Notes: a model not told the origin generated them from the letters alone. A DNA stretch of 64,000 bases from Chitinophagaceae bacterium (GCA_016720745.1 JADKKA010000018.1:1116001-1180000); one strand, 5' to 3'. Positions 1 through 9,450 are shown, counted from the stretch's first letter. Translations and numbers: made by a program.

Positions 1-1
1 T

Positions 2-496
2 GCAGTTCTGATCACCATTGATTCTACAAACCGGGTTTATTTCAGTGTGATGTCAGAAAAGGACAAAACCAAGTATGATGCCATTATCAATGACATCAAT
101 ACCACGCAAAGTCTTGGACTGACCCCTGCTGAAATTCAGAACTATCGCCAGACTTATGCAGTAGGTGTACCCTTCGGCGGATTAAAGCAATTACTGGCTA
201 CAAATTTCAAAGATCAGCCAAGTTTGAAACAACCGGGTATTCCGGTACTGGATACCCTGAATAATCAGCTGGTACACTGGATCGGTGCAGCCAAAAGAGC
301 TTTTGCCGGAGAGAAAGGGTTTAAATACCTCATCAAAGGAGACGGGCATTCGAAATACCCCACATTTGAGGCGGTGATTTCAGCGCTCAAGAAAAATGAT
401 GAGTTCAAGTACAACCTGGTAACCGCACTGGATGATGTGCCTTCCGGCAGTGAGTTCAGTAAAGCGCAGTATTTCGTTCCGGAAAACAAGAAGTAA
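2..496 (+). CDS. exbD: ExbD/TolR-family biopolymer transport protein, 5'-truncated by the window edge
   Basis: The reading frame is open from base 2, so the start lies outside the window. What remains is the periplasmic part of an ExbD-like protein, beginning AVLITIDSTNRVYFSV and ending PENKK. ExbD couples the inner-membrane proton gradient to TonB and so powers outer-membrane receptors. The single N-terminal membrane helix is missing here. The GTG at 47 and ATG at 50 are internal codons, not starts, because the frame upstream encodes a plausible beta strand of the domain. The gene lies 26 bp before a second ExbD gene and upstream of tonB, the usual Bacteroidota exbB-exbD-exbD-tonB order; exbB is presumably off the left edge. 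The assignment rests on context and on general resemblance to the ExbD periplasmic domain. Confidence 0.8.
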   Translation, partial: AVLITIDSTNRVYFSVMSEKDKTKYDAIINDINTTQSLGLTPAEIQNYRQTYAVGVPFGGLKQLLATNFKDQPSLKQPGIPVLDTLNNQLVHWIGAAKRAFAGEKGFKYLIKGDGHSKYPTFEAVISALKKNDEFKYNLVTALDDVPSGSEFSKAQYFVPENKK

Positions 497-522
497 TATT
501 TTAACTAACAAAATTTTTCAAT

Positions 523-1165
523 ATGGCTAGTATAGACAGCGGTGGTGGTGATGGCGGTCATAAGAAAGGCCCGGGTGTGAAGAAAGCCAAAAAACTTTCT
601 ACCCGCGTTGACATGACTCCCATGGTGGACCTCGGGTTCCTGCTGATCACGTTCTTCGTGTTCACGGCAACCATGAACGAGCCTACCGCCCTCGACCTGA
701 ATATGCCAAAGGATGTGGATGACGAAAAGAAAAAGACCGAGGTAAAAGAATCCTCCGTGCTGACCATCATGCTCGGCAAAGGGGACCAGGTCTATTATTA
801 TGAGGGAAAGCTGGAGCCGGATGCTTCCAACTTTAAGCAAACCACATACAAAGGCATCAGGGATATCATCATCAACAAGAAAGCAGAAGTAAAAAGCCGT
901 TTTAACCCGGCTACCGTGGATCCCAAGGCCTGCGAGGATGAAAAAACCAGGCCAAGAAAAGGGTGATCCCGATTGGGAAAACGCCTGTAAGGATATCGAT
1001 TTTACCGTGATCATCAAGCCTGACGATGACGCCAGCTACAAGAACACGGTGGATATCCTGGACGAAATGACCATTAACCAGGTAAAACGTTATGCCCTGG
1101 TGAAGCCGTTTGAGGATGAGGTCAAAGTGATCAGGGCCACAGAGTCCGCCAACGGCATTAAATAA
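523..1165 (+). CDS. exbD: ExbD/TolR-family protein, single frameshift
   Basis: Second ExbD of the operon. A glycine-rich basic N-terminus is followed by RVDMTPMVDLGFLLITFFVF, the signature ExbD membrane helix with the proton-path Asp in MVDLGFLL, then a periplasmic domain. The frame breaks at about 943, in a run of six A: removing one A joins ...ACEDEK to PGQEKGDPDWENAC and the protein then runs to GIK at 1165, about 213 residues, a reasonable ExbD length. The break is best read as a homopolymer error, though a true frameshift cannot be excluded. The C-terminal part contains an extended acidic and lysine-rich loop, common in Bacteroidota ExbD. It ends 53 bp before tonB and is probably co-transcribed with it. 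Confidence 0.85.
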
Positions 1166-1218
1166 CATCAGTTTGTGGAATCTTCCCGGTTCCGCATCTA
1201 ATAAAAAACGCTACGTAA

Positions 1219-2050
1219 ATGGAAGCAAACAAAATCTTATCAGCCGACCTCCTTGACATCGTCTTTGAGGGAAGGAATAAGGAATATGGGGCGTATGAGC
1301 TTCGGAGAACCTACAACAGGCGTATCACCCGTGCCCTTATTATCACAGCCTCTGTGGCGGGCCTGGCCCTCCTCGGATCTGTGATTTCCAGCCAGATGAA
1401 GAACAGCAAAGACAACCGGGTCAAGCAGTCAGAAATGACGATCCAGGATGTAAAGCAGGAAGAAAAGAAAGAACCCCCGCCGCCACCGCCGCCGCCCCCG
1501 CCCAAGCAGGAGCCGCCTAAAGTGGAAATGAAACAGTTCACTCCTCCTGTGATCAAGAAGGATGAGGAAGTGGAAAAACCACCTCCACCACAGGAAGAAC
1601 TGAAAGAAGTAAAAATCGCTGAAGTTGACCAGGAAGGTGTGAAGGACGAGAATATCGTTACCCCCCGTTGTGGTTGATGAAGGCAAGCAGGTGGTGGAAG
1701 AAAAACCTGTAGAAGACGAAAACAAGATATTTGACAAGGTGGAGATTGAAGCCAGTTTCCCCGGTGGCGACAGCAAATGGCGCCGCTACCTCGAATCAAA
1801 CTGTAACGGACAGGTAGCTTCTGATAACGGAGCTCCCGAAGGAACCTACACTACCGTGGTGCAGTTTGTCGTGGACAAGGAAGGTAATATCTCCGACGTT
1901 CGTTCCCTGACTAATCATGGTTATGGAATGGAGGAAGAAGCCATGAGGGTTATCAAAAAAGGCCCGAAATGGACACCAGCCGTACAGAACGGCCGTCAGG
2001 TAAAAGCCTACCGCAAGCAGCCGATTACCTTCCAGGTAACGGGTGAATAA
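1219..2050 (+). CDS. tonB: TonB energy-transducing protein, single frameshift
   Basis: TonB links the ExbB/ExbD motor to TonB-dependent outer-membrane receptors. The order is: a Bacteroidota-type N-terminus (ADLLDIVFEGRNKEYGAYEL), one membrane helix (about residues 35-55), a lysine/glutamate-rich spacer with a run of ten prolines (about residues 88-97), further proline/lysine/glutamate linker, and a C-terminal TonB_C domain (TTVVQFVVDKEGNISDV, then WTPAVQNGRQVKAYRKQPI). The frame breaks at about 1661 in a run of six C; with five C the text reads ...IVTPVVVDEGKQVVEE, continuous with the second half. The total is about 277 residues. A homopolymer error is the likeliest cause. A clear terminator follows the stop codon. 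Confidence 0.9.
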
Positions 2051-2072
2051 AGCAATAAAAGTTTAGAATTTC

Positions 2073-2100
2073 AAAGCCCCTTCTTAATGAAGGGGCTTTT
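2073..2100 (+). terminator. Rho-independent terminator of the exbD-tonB operon
   Basis: A perfect ten-base-pair stem (AAAGCCCCTT with AAGGGGCTTT) closes a seven-base loop and is followed by T residues, 22 bp after the tonB stop codon. Confidence 0.9.
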
Positions 2101-2227
2101 TATTATAAGGGATATTTTGAAATATCAGGAGTAATGCATGAAGTGTATGACTCATTTTCTTTTTTCATCAGGTCATTTTTCTTTTGTACGTAAGTCTTTT
2201 AATAAGTAGCGTTTTGTTTCTTATTAT

Positions 2228-2932
2228 TCTCTTTTTACTTTTTTTCTTGAAAAAAAAAGTAACAAAAAATTCAAGCCGGTTCGAAAGGGAAATTCTTTCT
2301 CTTTGGAGATTTCCGCAGACGAACCGGCCCCCCGGAACTCAAGATTGGCACGGGCTTTAATGCCAGATTTCTCATTCGTGATTTGGCTGGATTAACCTAC
2401 TGCGCTCATTTTTCGATTTCCGGCGCTACTTAAAGTTGAGGCCTTATATTAATCGAAAAATAGGCGCTATGGGAAATTCTTTTTCTCAAAGCTCTTTCCG
2501 CTTTAAGAAATAGCGCAATATCTGATGTAATGTTTCTGGATGTTTTAGCTCCTGTTGATAAACTATCGTTTCCCAGATTTCCATATTTGGCCAAAGGACG
2601 GGTAATGCAGCCTTAATGCAGTACGATGAGAGGACTTAAAAAGGCCCAGGCACAGAATACTTTTTGAGTCTCAAATAAAGTGAAATTTATTAAGCGCCTA
2701 TTTTTCGATTTCAACAGGGCTTCAACCTTGTGATACGCTGGAAATCGAAAATCAGCGCAGTAGTAATCTATAAATATCACGCATGAGAAATCCTGCATAA
2801 AGGACCGTGCAATATCTTGAGCGTCGGGCGACGGATCGTGTGAGGAAAATACCGCAGAGCGGAAAATTCCGCTTCGATCCGTCTTGATTTTTTGTTTCTT
2901 TTTTATCAAGAAAAAAGAAAATAGAAAAACAA
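2228..2932. repeat. Non-coding element: two diverged copies of a ~240-bp repeat in inverted orientation
   Basis: No credible gene lies between 2101 and 3162. The left part (about 2228-2470) and the reverse complement of the right part (about 2692-2932) align along their whole length: an outer arm with CTTGAtaAAAAAGtAACAAAA and a TCAAG...CGGtTCGAA tail (2229-2286 and 2873-2930), a CTCAAGAtt..GCACGG block (2338-2384 and 2780-2823), TACTGCGCTcATTTTTCGAT (2398-2422 and 2738-2765) and AATCGAAAAATAGGCGCT (2451-2468 and 2692-2712). The two copies therefore share an ancestor and face each other around a unique centre of about 220 bp. I see no transposase. The element lies between the tonB terminator and the caspase-like gene. 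Confidence 0.7.
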
Positions 2933-3098
2933 TTATTAAATAACCCACACTCCAAAATCCAGACCTGGTCATAATAATAAATATCATTTTTTTAAACTAT
3001 ATTCAATAGTATTACTTCTCCGGTACTGATCCCCCTCTCACAAATCCCCAAAAAATCAGGTATTCTCCTATCTGAACAAGTCACAAAAAACATTCCTC

Positions 3099-3114
3099 CG
3101 TACTGGCAGGTACG
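3099..3114. promoter_or_regulatory. Inverted repeat CGTAC-N6-GTACG upstream of the caspase-like gene
   Basis: Perfect five-base arms around TGGCAG, ending about 50 bp before the first start codon at 3163. It could be a regulator site. Nothing else supports that reading. Confidence 0.3.
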
Positions 3115-3162
3115 AATAGTACGCTTCCTGTAACTATATTTACAGTATCCAACCACTCCCCA

Positions 3163-4884
3163 ATGCCGCCATCCTTCATGAACAAGTTATTTTGCTGCTT
3201 AGCAGCCCTGCTATGGCCGGCACTATCCTTTTATGCGCAAAACAAAACCCCGGCGTACCCCGCCAGCATCATCCTGCAGCAAACCAACGGTCAACTGGTC
3301 CGCGGAGGAATCCTTTATGAGGGTGATATCGTTAAATGCGTAATCAGTTTCGACCGCAAACAATGGGATGGGAAAAGCCACTTTTATTCCTATGTATTCC
3401 ACTACACCGAAGGAGAGGAAATGGAACTATTCTACCCCCAGGAAGATGCAGGCGATAACCGTTACCCCGAAACCAGTTCAACCGGAGCCCTTCGGGAAAA
3501 TACAGTGCTTTTTGAAGCGGTAGTTTCACCCCCTTATGGAAAAGACAATTTCGTTTTGCTGATGACGGAAAACCCGATTCCCAATATCAAATCCCTCCTG
3601 CGAATGGGCGGGATGGCACAAAGAGGCGATCTGAAACAGGAACTGATGCGACTGATCAAGGGCAGTAAACTCTCGGTTTTCTCCGATCCATCCTATGGCA
3701 ATGTAGCCATCAGCACTTTGCAGTTCGAGAGCAGGCCCGCTACTGAAAAAACAGGGTTGACCAAAGGAAATACCAGTGCCAAAACCATTTTCGCCCTCAG
3801 CGATTCCTCCGAAATTTTTTATACCCCCCTTCCGCAAAATGATATTGTCCGTGACAGTTTCCCTACAGTTGAAATCATTGACCCCAGCTTTGATACAACC
3901 AGTATGCGGGGTGCAAAAGTTATTTCAGTTGCCACCCGTCAGAAAATTCTGGTACGCGGGATTGCCGCCAACTGGAAAGAAGGGGTTAACAGCATTCAAT
4001 CCATACAGGTAAACGGCCAACCCGCCACCAACTTCCGGGCCAGCTCTGGTTATTTTGATTACCTCTATGAACCCAAGGAAGGATTGAATATTGCCGATAT
4101 ACGGGTGGAGAATAAACAGGGCTTTGCCCGGACCATCCGCCTGAAATTCGATTATAAACTACAGGGAGGCGTTTCCAAAAAGAAAGAAGGGAAGGACCAT
4201 CTCTTTGTAATTGGTATTGATAAGTATGCGGCCTGGTCAGGTTTGCAAAATGCGGCACGCGATGCAAAGGATTTCCGTAAACTGATGATGGACCAGTATG
4301 GCTTTAAAGAAGATAATGTAAAGGATCTTTTTGATGAGAAAGCATCGCGGAAGAATATCTATACCCAGTTGCGTAACTATGTAGAAAACCTGGATGAACA
4401 GGACCGGCTCCTTTTGTATTTTTCCGGTCATGGTTTTTATGATTCCTTACTCGAGACCGGTTACTGGATCCCCGCCGATGCACAAAACGGAGCGGATGAT
4501 GAATACCTGAGTAATCTCGATATCACCCGTATGCTGCAAAAAAATGAAGGCGAAGAATATTTTGTAATCGCCGATGCCTGTTATTCCGGACAATTGCTGC
4601 GGGACATGCAGAAAGAAAACAACGGACAGTACAAATCAAGAATGGTGCTTTGCTCCGGCAAATTAAAACCAGTACCCGATGGAGTACCGGGCAGTAACAG
4701 TCCCTTTGCCCTGCAGGTACTCGCTTTTTTTAAACAGGCCAATGCCACATCTGTGCTGGCCAGCGACCTGATTCAGCAGGTAAAAAAATCATTTGCCGGT
4801 GCCAACGGACAAAAACCGGTGGGAGGTGCCATTGATGAAGTAGGGGATGAGAACGGCGATTTTATTTTCCGAAAGGGAAAATGA
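3163..4884 (+). CDS. Secreted caspase-family (peptidase C14-like) protein
   Basis: A 573-residue protein with a signal peptide; the second Met (3178, MNKLFCCLAALLWPALSFYAQ minus its last residue as mature edge) gives the better signal peptide, so the start may be there. The N-terminal part (residues about 30-330) is beta-rich and unassigned. It includes a domain around 250-325 that looks like an immunoglobulin-type fold often placed before caspase domains in Bacteroidota. The caspase-like domain starts near residue 345 (HLFVIGIDKY). The catalytic dyad is visible: His423 in YFSGHG and Cys473 in DACYSG. The family cleaves after basic or acidic residues; the substrate is unknown. Export to the periplasm or surface is inferred. 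No T9SS sorting domain is seen. The gene stands alone between the inverted-repeat element and a convergent gene. Confidence 0.82.
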   Translation: MPPSFMNKLFCCLAALLWPALSFYAQNKTPAYPASIILQQTNGQLVRGGILYEGDIVKCVISFDRKQWDGKSHFYSYVFHYTEGEEMELFYPQEDAGDNRYPETSSTGALRENTVLFEAVVSPPYGKDNFVLLMTENPIPNIKSLLRMGGMAQRGDLKQELMRLIKGSKLSVFSDPSYGNVAISTLQFESRPATEKTGLTKGNTSAKTIFALSDSSEIFYTPLPQNDIVRDSFPTVEIIDPSFDTTSMRGAKVISVATRQKILVRGIAANWKEGVNSIQSIQVNGQPATNFRASSGYFDYLYEPKEGLNIADIRVENKQGFARTIRLKFDYKLQGGVSKKKEGKDHLFVIGIDKYAAWSGLQNAARDAKDFRKLMMDQYGFKEDNVKDLFDEKASRKNIYTQLRNYVENLDEQDRLLLYFSGHGFYDSLLETGYWIPADAQNGADDEYLSNLDITRMLQKNEGEEYFVIADACYSGQLLRDMQKENNGQYKSRMVLCSGKLKPVPDGVPGSNSPFALQVLAFFKQANATSVLASDLIQQVKKSFAGANGQKPVGGAIDEVGDENGDFIFRKGK

Positions 4885-4922
4885 GTGGCAAACAATTCCT
4901 TTAACATTATTGAAGAAGAAAA

Positions 4923-5675
4923 TCAATTCTCAATCATTCTTTCCTTTTCCTGTACACGGTCCAGTCCCCTGATGAAGTCTGCCGTGCCGGCATAACGGAT
5001 TAAATAGAATCCTTTCCAGCTATTATTTTTCATATCAGTGAGGCGATAACTTATAACCACATCATGTGTGGTATAATGCCAGGTGATTTTGGCTTCTTTC
5101 ACCCGGTACTGGCCCTGCAGTTCGGCGCCATCCTCCGGAGAAAATGTCACCAAAGAATCACTGATCTTTATTTCATCTGCTGCGCCGATTTTTTTTTCAT
5201 AATAGGCGATCAGGTCTGGCAGCTCATTGGCAAAAATGCTATCGGGCAATGCCAATCCCAGTACGGTGAGCCGGCCAAAATAAAAATAGGGTAGCTGTTT
5301 AAAAGTGTATGCTTGTTTATCAGTTGTAACGGAGATGGTATTGGTCCTGGCTGTACTGTCGTATTCCTTTTTGAGCATCCCCAGGTAATAAGGACCGGTT
5401 ACGGGTATTTTCAGTAATTGCAATCCCGAAGGTCCGGCACTGCCGACATTGGGGGCTTTCGTGATCACTTTACTGGCGGCCGCTTTTCTTTTTTCTTCCT
5501 CTGCTTTTCTTTTGGCTTCTGCCTTTGCGATTTCCAGGCGTCGTTTTTTTTCCATTTCCGCCCTTCTTTTCACTTCCTTAATGCTGTCCTGTTGCGCAGT
5601 TGTTTTTACTTGTGCGTGGCTAATGGCAGGTTGCAGCAGCAGGGCCAGCAGAATGATGGACAGGTATCGAAGCAT
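4923..5675 (-). CDS. Secreted protein of unknown function with charged helical N-terminal segment
   Basis: A 250-residue protein. The signal peptide (MLRYLSIILLALLLQPAISHAQ, written here only as its start MLRYLSII and end SHAQ) is followed by a highly charged Lys/Glu/Ala/Arg helix (residues about 30-70, likely a single alpha helix or coiled coil), then a globular region (about 75-245) with aromatic beta-like segments such as YYLGMLKKEYDS and AKITWHYTTHDVVISYRLTD. I do not recognise the family. It converges with the caspase-like gene, with 38 bp between stops. Periplasmic location is inferred. Confidence 0.65.
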   Translation of the reverse strand: MLRYLSIILLALLLQPAISHAQVKTTAQQDSIKEVKRRAEMEKKRRLEIAKAEAKRKAEEEKRKAAASKVITKAPNVGSAGPSGLQLLKIPVTGPYYLGMLKKEYDSTARTNTISVTTDKQAYTFKQLPYFYFGRLTVLGLALPDSIFANELPDLIAYYEKKIGAADEIKISDSLVTFSPEDGAELQGQYRVKEAKITWHYTTHDVVISYRLTDMKNNSWKGFYLIRYAGTADFIRGLDRVQEKERMIEN

Positions 5676-5774
5676 AAAAAGGTTTCTGGAATCAGGAAAT
5701 CAATAAGCGATGAAGATAGGTCAAAGTTCTATACCACTACTCCGTATAATCTGGTAATCAGATTTTCAACTTTC

Positions 5775-5790
5775 TCCCGATAGCTATCGG
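5775..5790. repeat. Dispersed palindrome CCCGATAGCTATCGGG
   Basis: Perfect 16-bp palindrome in the spacer before mnmE. The same palindrome recurs inside the tandem repeat at 41160, and with one base changed at 41947, so it behaves as a small dispersed unit in this genome. Confidence 0.6.
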
Positions 5791-5820
5791 GATTTCAATT
5801 CCCAATTCCTCCATACCAAC

Positions 5821-5828
5821 TAATTTTG
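5821..5828 (+). promoter_or_regulatory. Bacteroidota -7 promoter element TAATTTTG for mnmE
   Basis: Exact match to the Bacteroidota -7 consensus TAnnTTTG. It ends only four bases before the ATG at 5833, so transcription would start at or near the start codon and the message could be leaderless. No convincing -33 TTG was found. Confidence 0.5.
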
Positions 5829-5832
5829 CCCC

Positions 5833-7215
5833 ATGTCACACACCCTCGCCGCATGGGATCAAACCATTGTCGCCCTCGCCACCCCGCCCGGTATTGGCGC
5901 CATTGGCGTGATCCGTATCAGTGGCCGGCAGGCATTCCCCATCATTAATCAGTTATTTCCCTCAAAGGATCTGCTGGCCCAGCCCTCCCATACCCTGCAT
6001 GTGGGTTTATTAAAAAACGGGGAGCAGGTGCTTGATGAAGTGGTGCTCTCCTTGTTTAAAGGTCCCCGTTCCTATACCGGTGAGGATGTGGTGGAGATCA
6101 GTGCCCATGGCTCGCCCTATATTCAACAGCAGATCATTGATGCGATACTGGCAAATGGTGCCCGTCTGGCCAAACCCGGTGAATTTACCCAGCGGGCCTT
6201 CCTGCAGGGTAAAATGGACCTGGCCCAGGCCGAGGCCGTTGCTGACTTAATTGCTGCCAATACAGCAGCTTCCCAGAAAGCGGCCCTGCACACCATGCGG
6301 GGCGGATTCTCGGGCGATCTCATGGCCCTGCGGGAGGAGTTGATCCGTTTTTCAGCCCTCATAGAACTGGAGCTGGACTTTAGCCAGGAGGATGTGGAAT
6401 TTGCGGACCGTACGGCTTTTTATCAGCTGATTGAAAGTCTGGACCAATCCACCAGCCGCCTGATTGATTCCTTTAAACTCGGCAATGTGATTCGCAACGG
6501 GGTCAGTGTGGCGATCATTGGTAAGCCCAATGCCGGGAAGTCTACCCTGCTCAATAGTCTGCTCAATGAGAACCGCGCCATTGTAAGCGAAATTGCCGGC
6601 ACCACCCGCGATACCATTGAAGAACTGATCAATATTGACGGAGTACTCTTTCGTTTGATTGATACCGCCGGTATCCGCGAGCATACCACCGACCTCATCG
6701 AAAGCATCGGGGTGGAACGCAGTCTGGCCAAAATGAAAGAGGCCGAGCTGGTCATTTATTTATTTGATGTAAAAGAAGATCCTGCTGAGATTGCCCGGCA
6801 GCAATCGGCTCTGGAACAACAGGGAATAAAATATTTGCTTGTGGCCAATAAACTGGATGCCGTGGATGAATCCGCTGCCCGTGAACAATTCAGTCAAATC
6901 GATGGCATCATCTTCATCTCGGCCAAACAAAACCAGCACACCACCGTATTAAAAGAAAGAATGCTGGATACCGTTCTTGGTGGCAGCATCAGTACCGAAA
7001 ACACGGTGGTCACCAATGCCCGTCATTACCATGCCCTCTTACAGGTAAAAACCTCCCTCACCGATATCAAAGCCGGTCTGGATAACAAAGTCCCCGGCGA
7101 CCTGCTCGCCCTCGATATCCGCCGCTGTCTGCATTACCTCGGCGAAATCACCGGGGCGATTACCAATGAGGATCAGCTGGATTATATATTTGGGAAGTTT
7201 TGTATTGGGAAATGA
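5833..7215 (+). CDS. mnmE: tRNA uridine-5-carboxymethylaminomethyl(34) synthesis GTPase MnmE
   Basis: A 460-residue, full-length MnmE (TrmE). With MnmG it installs the carboxymethylaminomethyl group on wobble U34 of tRNAs, using GTP, 5,10-methylene-THF and FAD. The N-terminal tetrahydrofolate-binding domain (residues 1-120, with the conserved GPRSYTGEDVVEI) leads to a helical domain with an inserted G domain: G1 GKPNAGKST (230-238), switch IAGTTRD (255-260), G3 DTAG (277-280), G4 NKLD (339-342). The C-terminus ends in the catalytic-loop motif FGKFCIGK with the conserved Cys457. The gene is intact and stands alone between a promoter element and a terminator. Confidence 0.98.
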   Translation: MSHTLAAWDQTIVALATPPGIGAIGVIRISGRQAFPIINQLFPSKDLLAQPSHTLHVGLLKNGEQVLDEVVLSLFKGPRSYTGEDVVEISAHGSPYIQQQIIDAILANGARLAKPGEFTQRAFLQGKMDLAQAEAVADLIAANTAASQKAALHTMRGGFSGDLMALREELIRFSALIELELDFSQEDVEFADRTAFYQLIESLDQSTSRLIDSFKLGNVIRNGVSVAIIGKPNAGKSTLLNSLLNENRAIVSEIAGTTRDTIEELINIDGVLFRLIDTAGIREHTTDLIESIGVERSLAKMKEAELVIYLFDVKEDPAEIARQQSALEQQGIKYLLVANKLDAVDESAAREQFSQIDGIIFISAKQNQHTTVLKERMLDTVLGGSISTENTVVTNARHYHALLQVKTSLTDIKAGLDNKVPGDLLALDIRRCLHYLGEITGAITNEDQLDYIFGKFCIGK

Positions 7216-7229
7216 GCTTTGCAATAAAC

Positions 7230-7255
7230 AAAGGATGCCGGAAATGACATCCTTT
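7230..7255. terminator. Terminator between mnmE and the convergent secreted-protein operon
   Basis: An AAAGGATG/CATCCTTT stem around a ten-base loop follows mnmE by 14 bp, with A and T tracts on both sides. It could serve both converging transcripts. Confidence 0.75.
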
Positions 7256-7276
7256 ATTTAGTGCTGGTTAAATAAA

Positions 7277-8230
7277 TCAAAGCACAATTACTTTTTGTCC
7301 AACCGTTTTATCACTTGCCAGTTTAATATAATAGGTGCCACCCGGTAATCCGCTAACCTGCTGCTGAGCATTGTTTTGTATTGCAAACTGTTTTACCAGC
7401 CTTCCACTCATGTCCAGCACCTGTATCATATCTGTTTTATTTAAGCCACTTACACTTACATTAAAGAAACCTACAGCAGGTACCGGCCACACTTGCATCG
7501 TTAACTGTTTGCTAACATCGCTTTTCACTATTCTTATTATGGAGTAAGCTGTTCTGCCATCAATATCCTCCTGTTTTATTCTGTAATAAGGGATGCCGGC
7601 AAAATTATTGTTGTCCATTTTTTGATACTCAATGGCAAACTGCTGTTGCCTCCAATGCCTCGCCTTACTGTTTACAAAATCAACAGCATTAAATGCCCCT
7701 TCGTTTTCTTTCTTCCGTTCTATATGAAAACCTTTGTTGTTTATTTCCTGTACCGTTTTCCAGTCGAGCTGAACGGTGGTATTGTTTATTCTTTTGCATA
7801 AAACTCCAGGCCTGTTACAGGCAATACATTGCCAATAGTAAGGGTTGTAAAATACCCGGGTAAGCAGGTTGTTGCCATCGCCCAATGTTTTGCTGGCCAC
7901 TTCACCCACGGTAAACTCAAGCATAATACCACCATTAATAAAGTAGTACCTGCGTTATCTATTCCTGCACCGCTGTTCAATACCACATCATTGATTGGCG
8001 GAACGATGGTAGTCGTGCCGGCATCTGGTTGTATAAAACCCTGTGTATATATAAATGTGGGGTGTACCGAGTCGTACTAACCATTACACCACCCAAATTA
8101 TCTTCCAGTAAAACATTGCCTGCTGATCTGCTGCTGCCTCCGCTACTAACGGTAGCGGGAGTGAGCTGTTGTGCTGACAAAAGGCCGCAAACAGAAAAGG
8201 TAATTATTGCTGTTAAAGAAGTTTTTTCAT
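7277..8230 (-). pseudogene. T9SS type A cargo protein (Por_Secre_tail), several frameshifts
   Basis: Reading back through the frame changes gives one protein: start MKKLL at 8230, signal peptide ending CGLLSAQ, a segment ...SSGGSSRSAGNVLLEDNLGG, then TFIYTQGFIQPDAG, LNSGAGIDNAGTTL, a fibronectin-like stretch (VQLDWKTVQEINNKGFHIER, ending FAGIPYYRIKQEDIDGRTAYS) and a C-terminal T9SS sorting domain (VWPVPAVGFFNVSVSG..., VLDMSGRLVKQF, LPGGTYYIKL). T9SS exports such proteins across the outer membrane and usually cleaves or anchors them at this domain. At least four one-base changes break it, including a T lost at codon six. Its ATG lies one base after the stop of the upstream gene, so the two form an operon. 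Sequencing error is more likely than real decay. Confidence 0.75.
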
Positions 8231-8231
8231 G

Positions 8232-9197
8232 TCATTTGTTTATTTCAACATACATTTCTTTATAAACCGGATCAATATCTTCTTCAATTAACCCAGTAAT
8301 AATATCATTCCAATCAAGAGTTGGTGTGCCTGAACCAGGCTGGGGACGTGACGTATGGCCATACCAATTTGGTATGTTCCTGCCGGCAATACAATTGAAT
8401 TGACAAGTGGTACTATGGATTTTGATGTCAGTAAATAAATACTTTGCTGTCCGTCCGGGCCATCAAAATTTACAATTGAACCGTTATTTACATTCCGGTA
8501 ACAAACAGATACATCAAAGTAACCGTTTTGCTGAGCTGAAGTATGGCCGATCACTGCCGTAAAGTTTGCTACGATAGTTTCTGTGCCAGTTACGGTAACG
8601 GTGGCTGTTGGGCCTACCCACCGCCGGGGATGACCAGAAATTACTCCGATCTGCGGAATCTGACCAGCAACTTTAATCAGGGCATCTTTTTTCACCGGTG
8701 TCCAACTGCTTCCATTCCAGCTAAGACGGTTGCCAACGGCCGGTGTGGTAACCAGGTCCAGCGGACGACCTGCTAATTTCAACGTATTTTCAAAGTCAAC
8801 TGCTGTTTTAGCAATAGCAAAAGGTACCGAGCTAAATGCCTGGAAGCCCATATCGGTAAATACATTCGTGTTGTTGATATCCGGCTCTATTTTCAACTGC
8901 ATGTTGGGTGTATTATTCTTCCGATCAATTGCCGTAAAACTGCCGGTAATAGATAAGGCCCCTGCGCTGATTTGTACATTAAATAAACCAAGTACGTTTG
9001 GTAACCTGCCTGGTTTCGCTGTATTGTGATACAGCATTTCGTGAAATGGTAAAACGAACTTTAATGGTTTGGTTGGCCAATGCGGCGCCGGCATTATTAC
9101 GGGCCACTGCCTGGTAATTGATAGATTCAGATACCTGGGCTATACCTGTTAAGGAAATAAGCAAGGCTGCAATAACGAAGAAGAATAATTTTTTCAT
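8232..9197 (-). pseudogene. Secreted tail-fibre-like protein, frameshifted; first gene of an operon with a T9SS cargo
   Basis: The start MKKLFFFVIAALLISLTGIA gives a clear signal peptide. The mature start SESINYQAVARNNAGAALAN is typical of large Bacteroidota secreted proteins that resemble phage tail or collar proteins. The frame changes near 9060, where the text continues ...LGLFNVQISAGALSITGSFT, then a middle part with NRLSWNGSSWTPVKK and a C-terminal jelly-roll-like region. A second change near 8330 lets the protein end in TLDWNDIITGLIEEDIDP..., with the stop at 8232-8234. Function is unknown; a surface role is inferred from the signal peptide and the downstream T9SS cargo gene. Confidence 0.6.
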
Positions 9198-9450
9198 GAT
9201 GTTTTTGTTTTATGCTGTAAAATGAAAGCAAAAAAAACGATGAAATAATTTTAGTATTCCGGCAGGGCAGATTTTAAAATAGAGCAGGAAAATTAAATTG
9301 AACCGTTGGCAAAGACTGCTGGTAAATTATTCAACAGAACTGTTTAATTGTTTTACGCCTTAATTGTCTATTGATACGTTTCATTTTAAAAACACACTCC
9401 TCAGTGCAATTAAGTTTTATGCACTATTTATATATTGCCAATTTTGGGTA

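Noticed and set aside
2270..2290. GGTTCGAA word resembling a tRNA T-arm
   Set aside because: It is part of the repeat arm (also present near 2873 on the other strand), and no acceptor stem or anticodon arm surrounds it.
2613..2987. Open frame inside the inverted-repeat element
   Set aside because: Not shared by the other copy of the repeat, composition is not protein-like, and it crosses the repeat arms.
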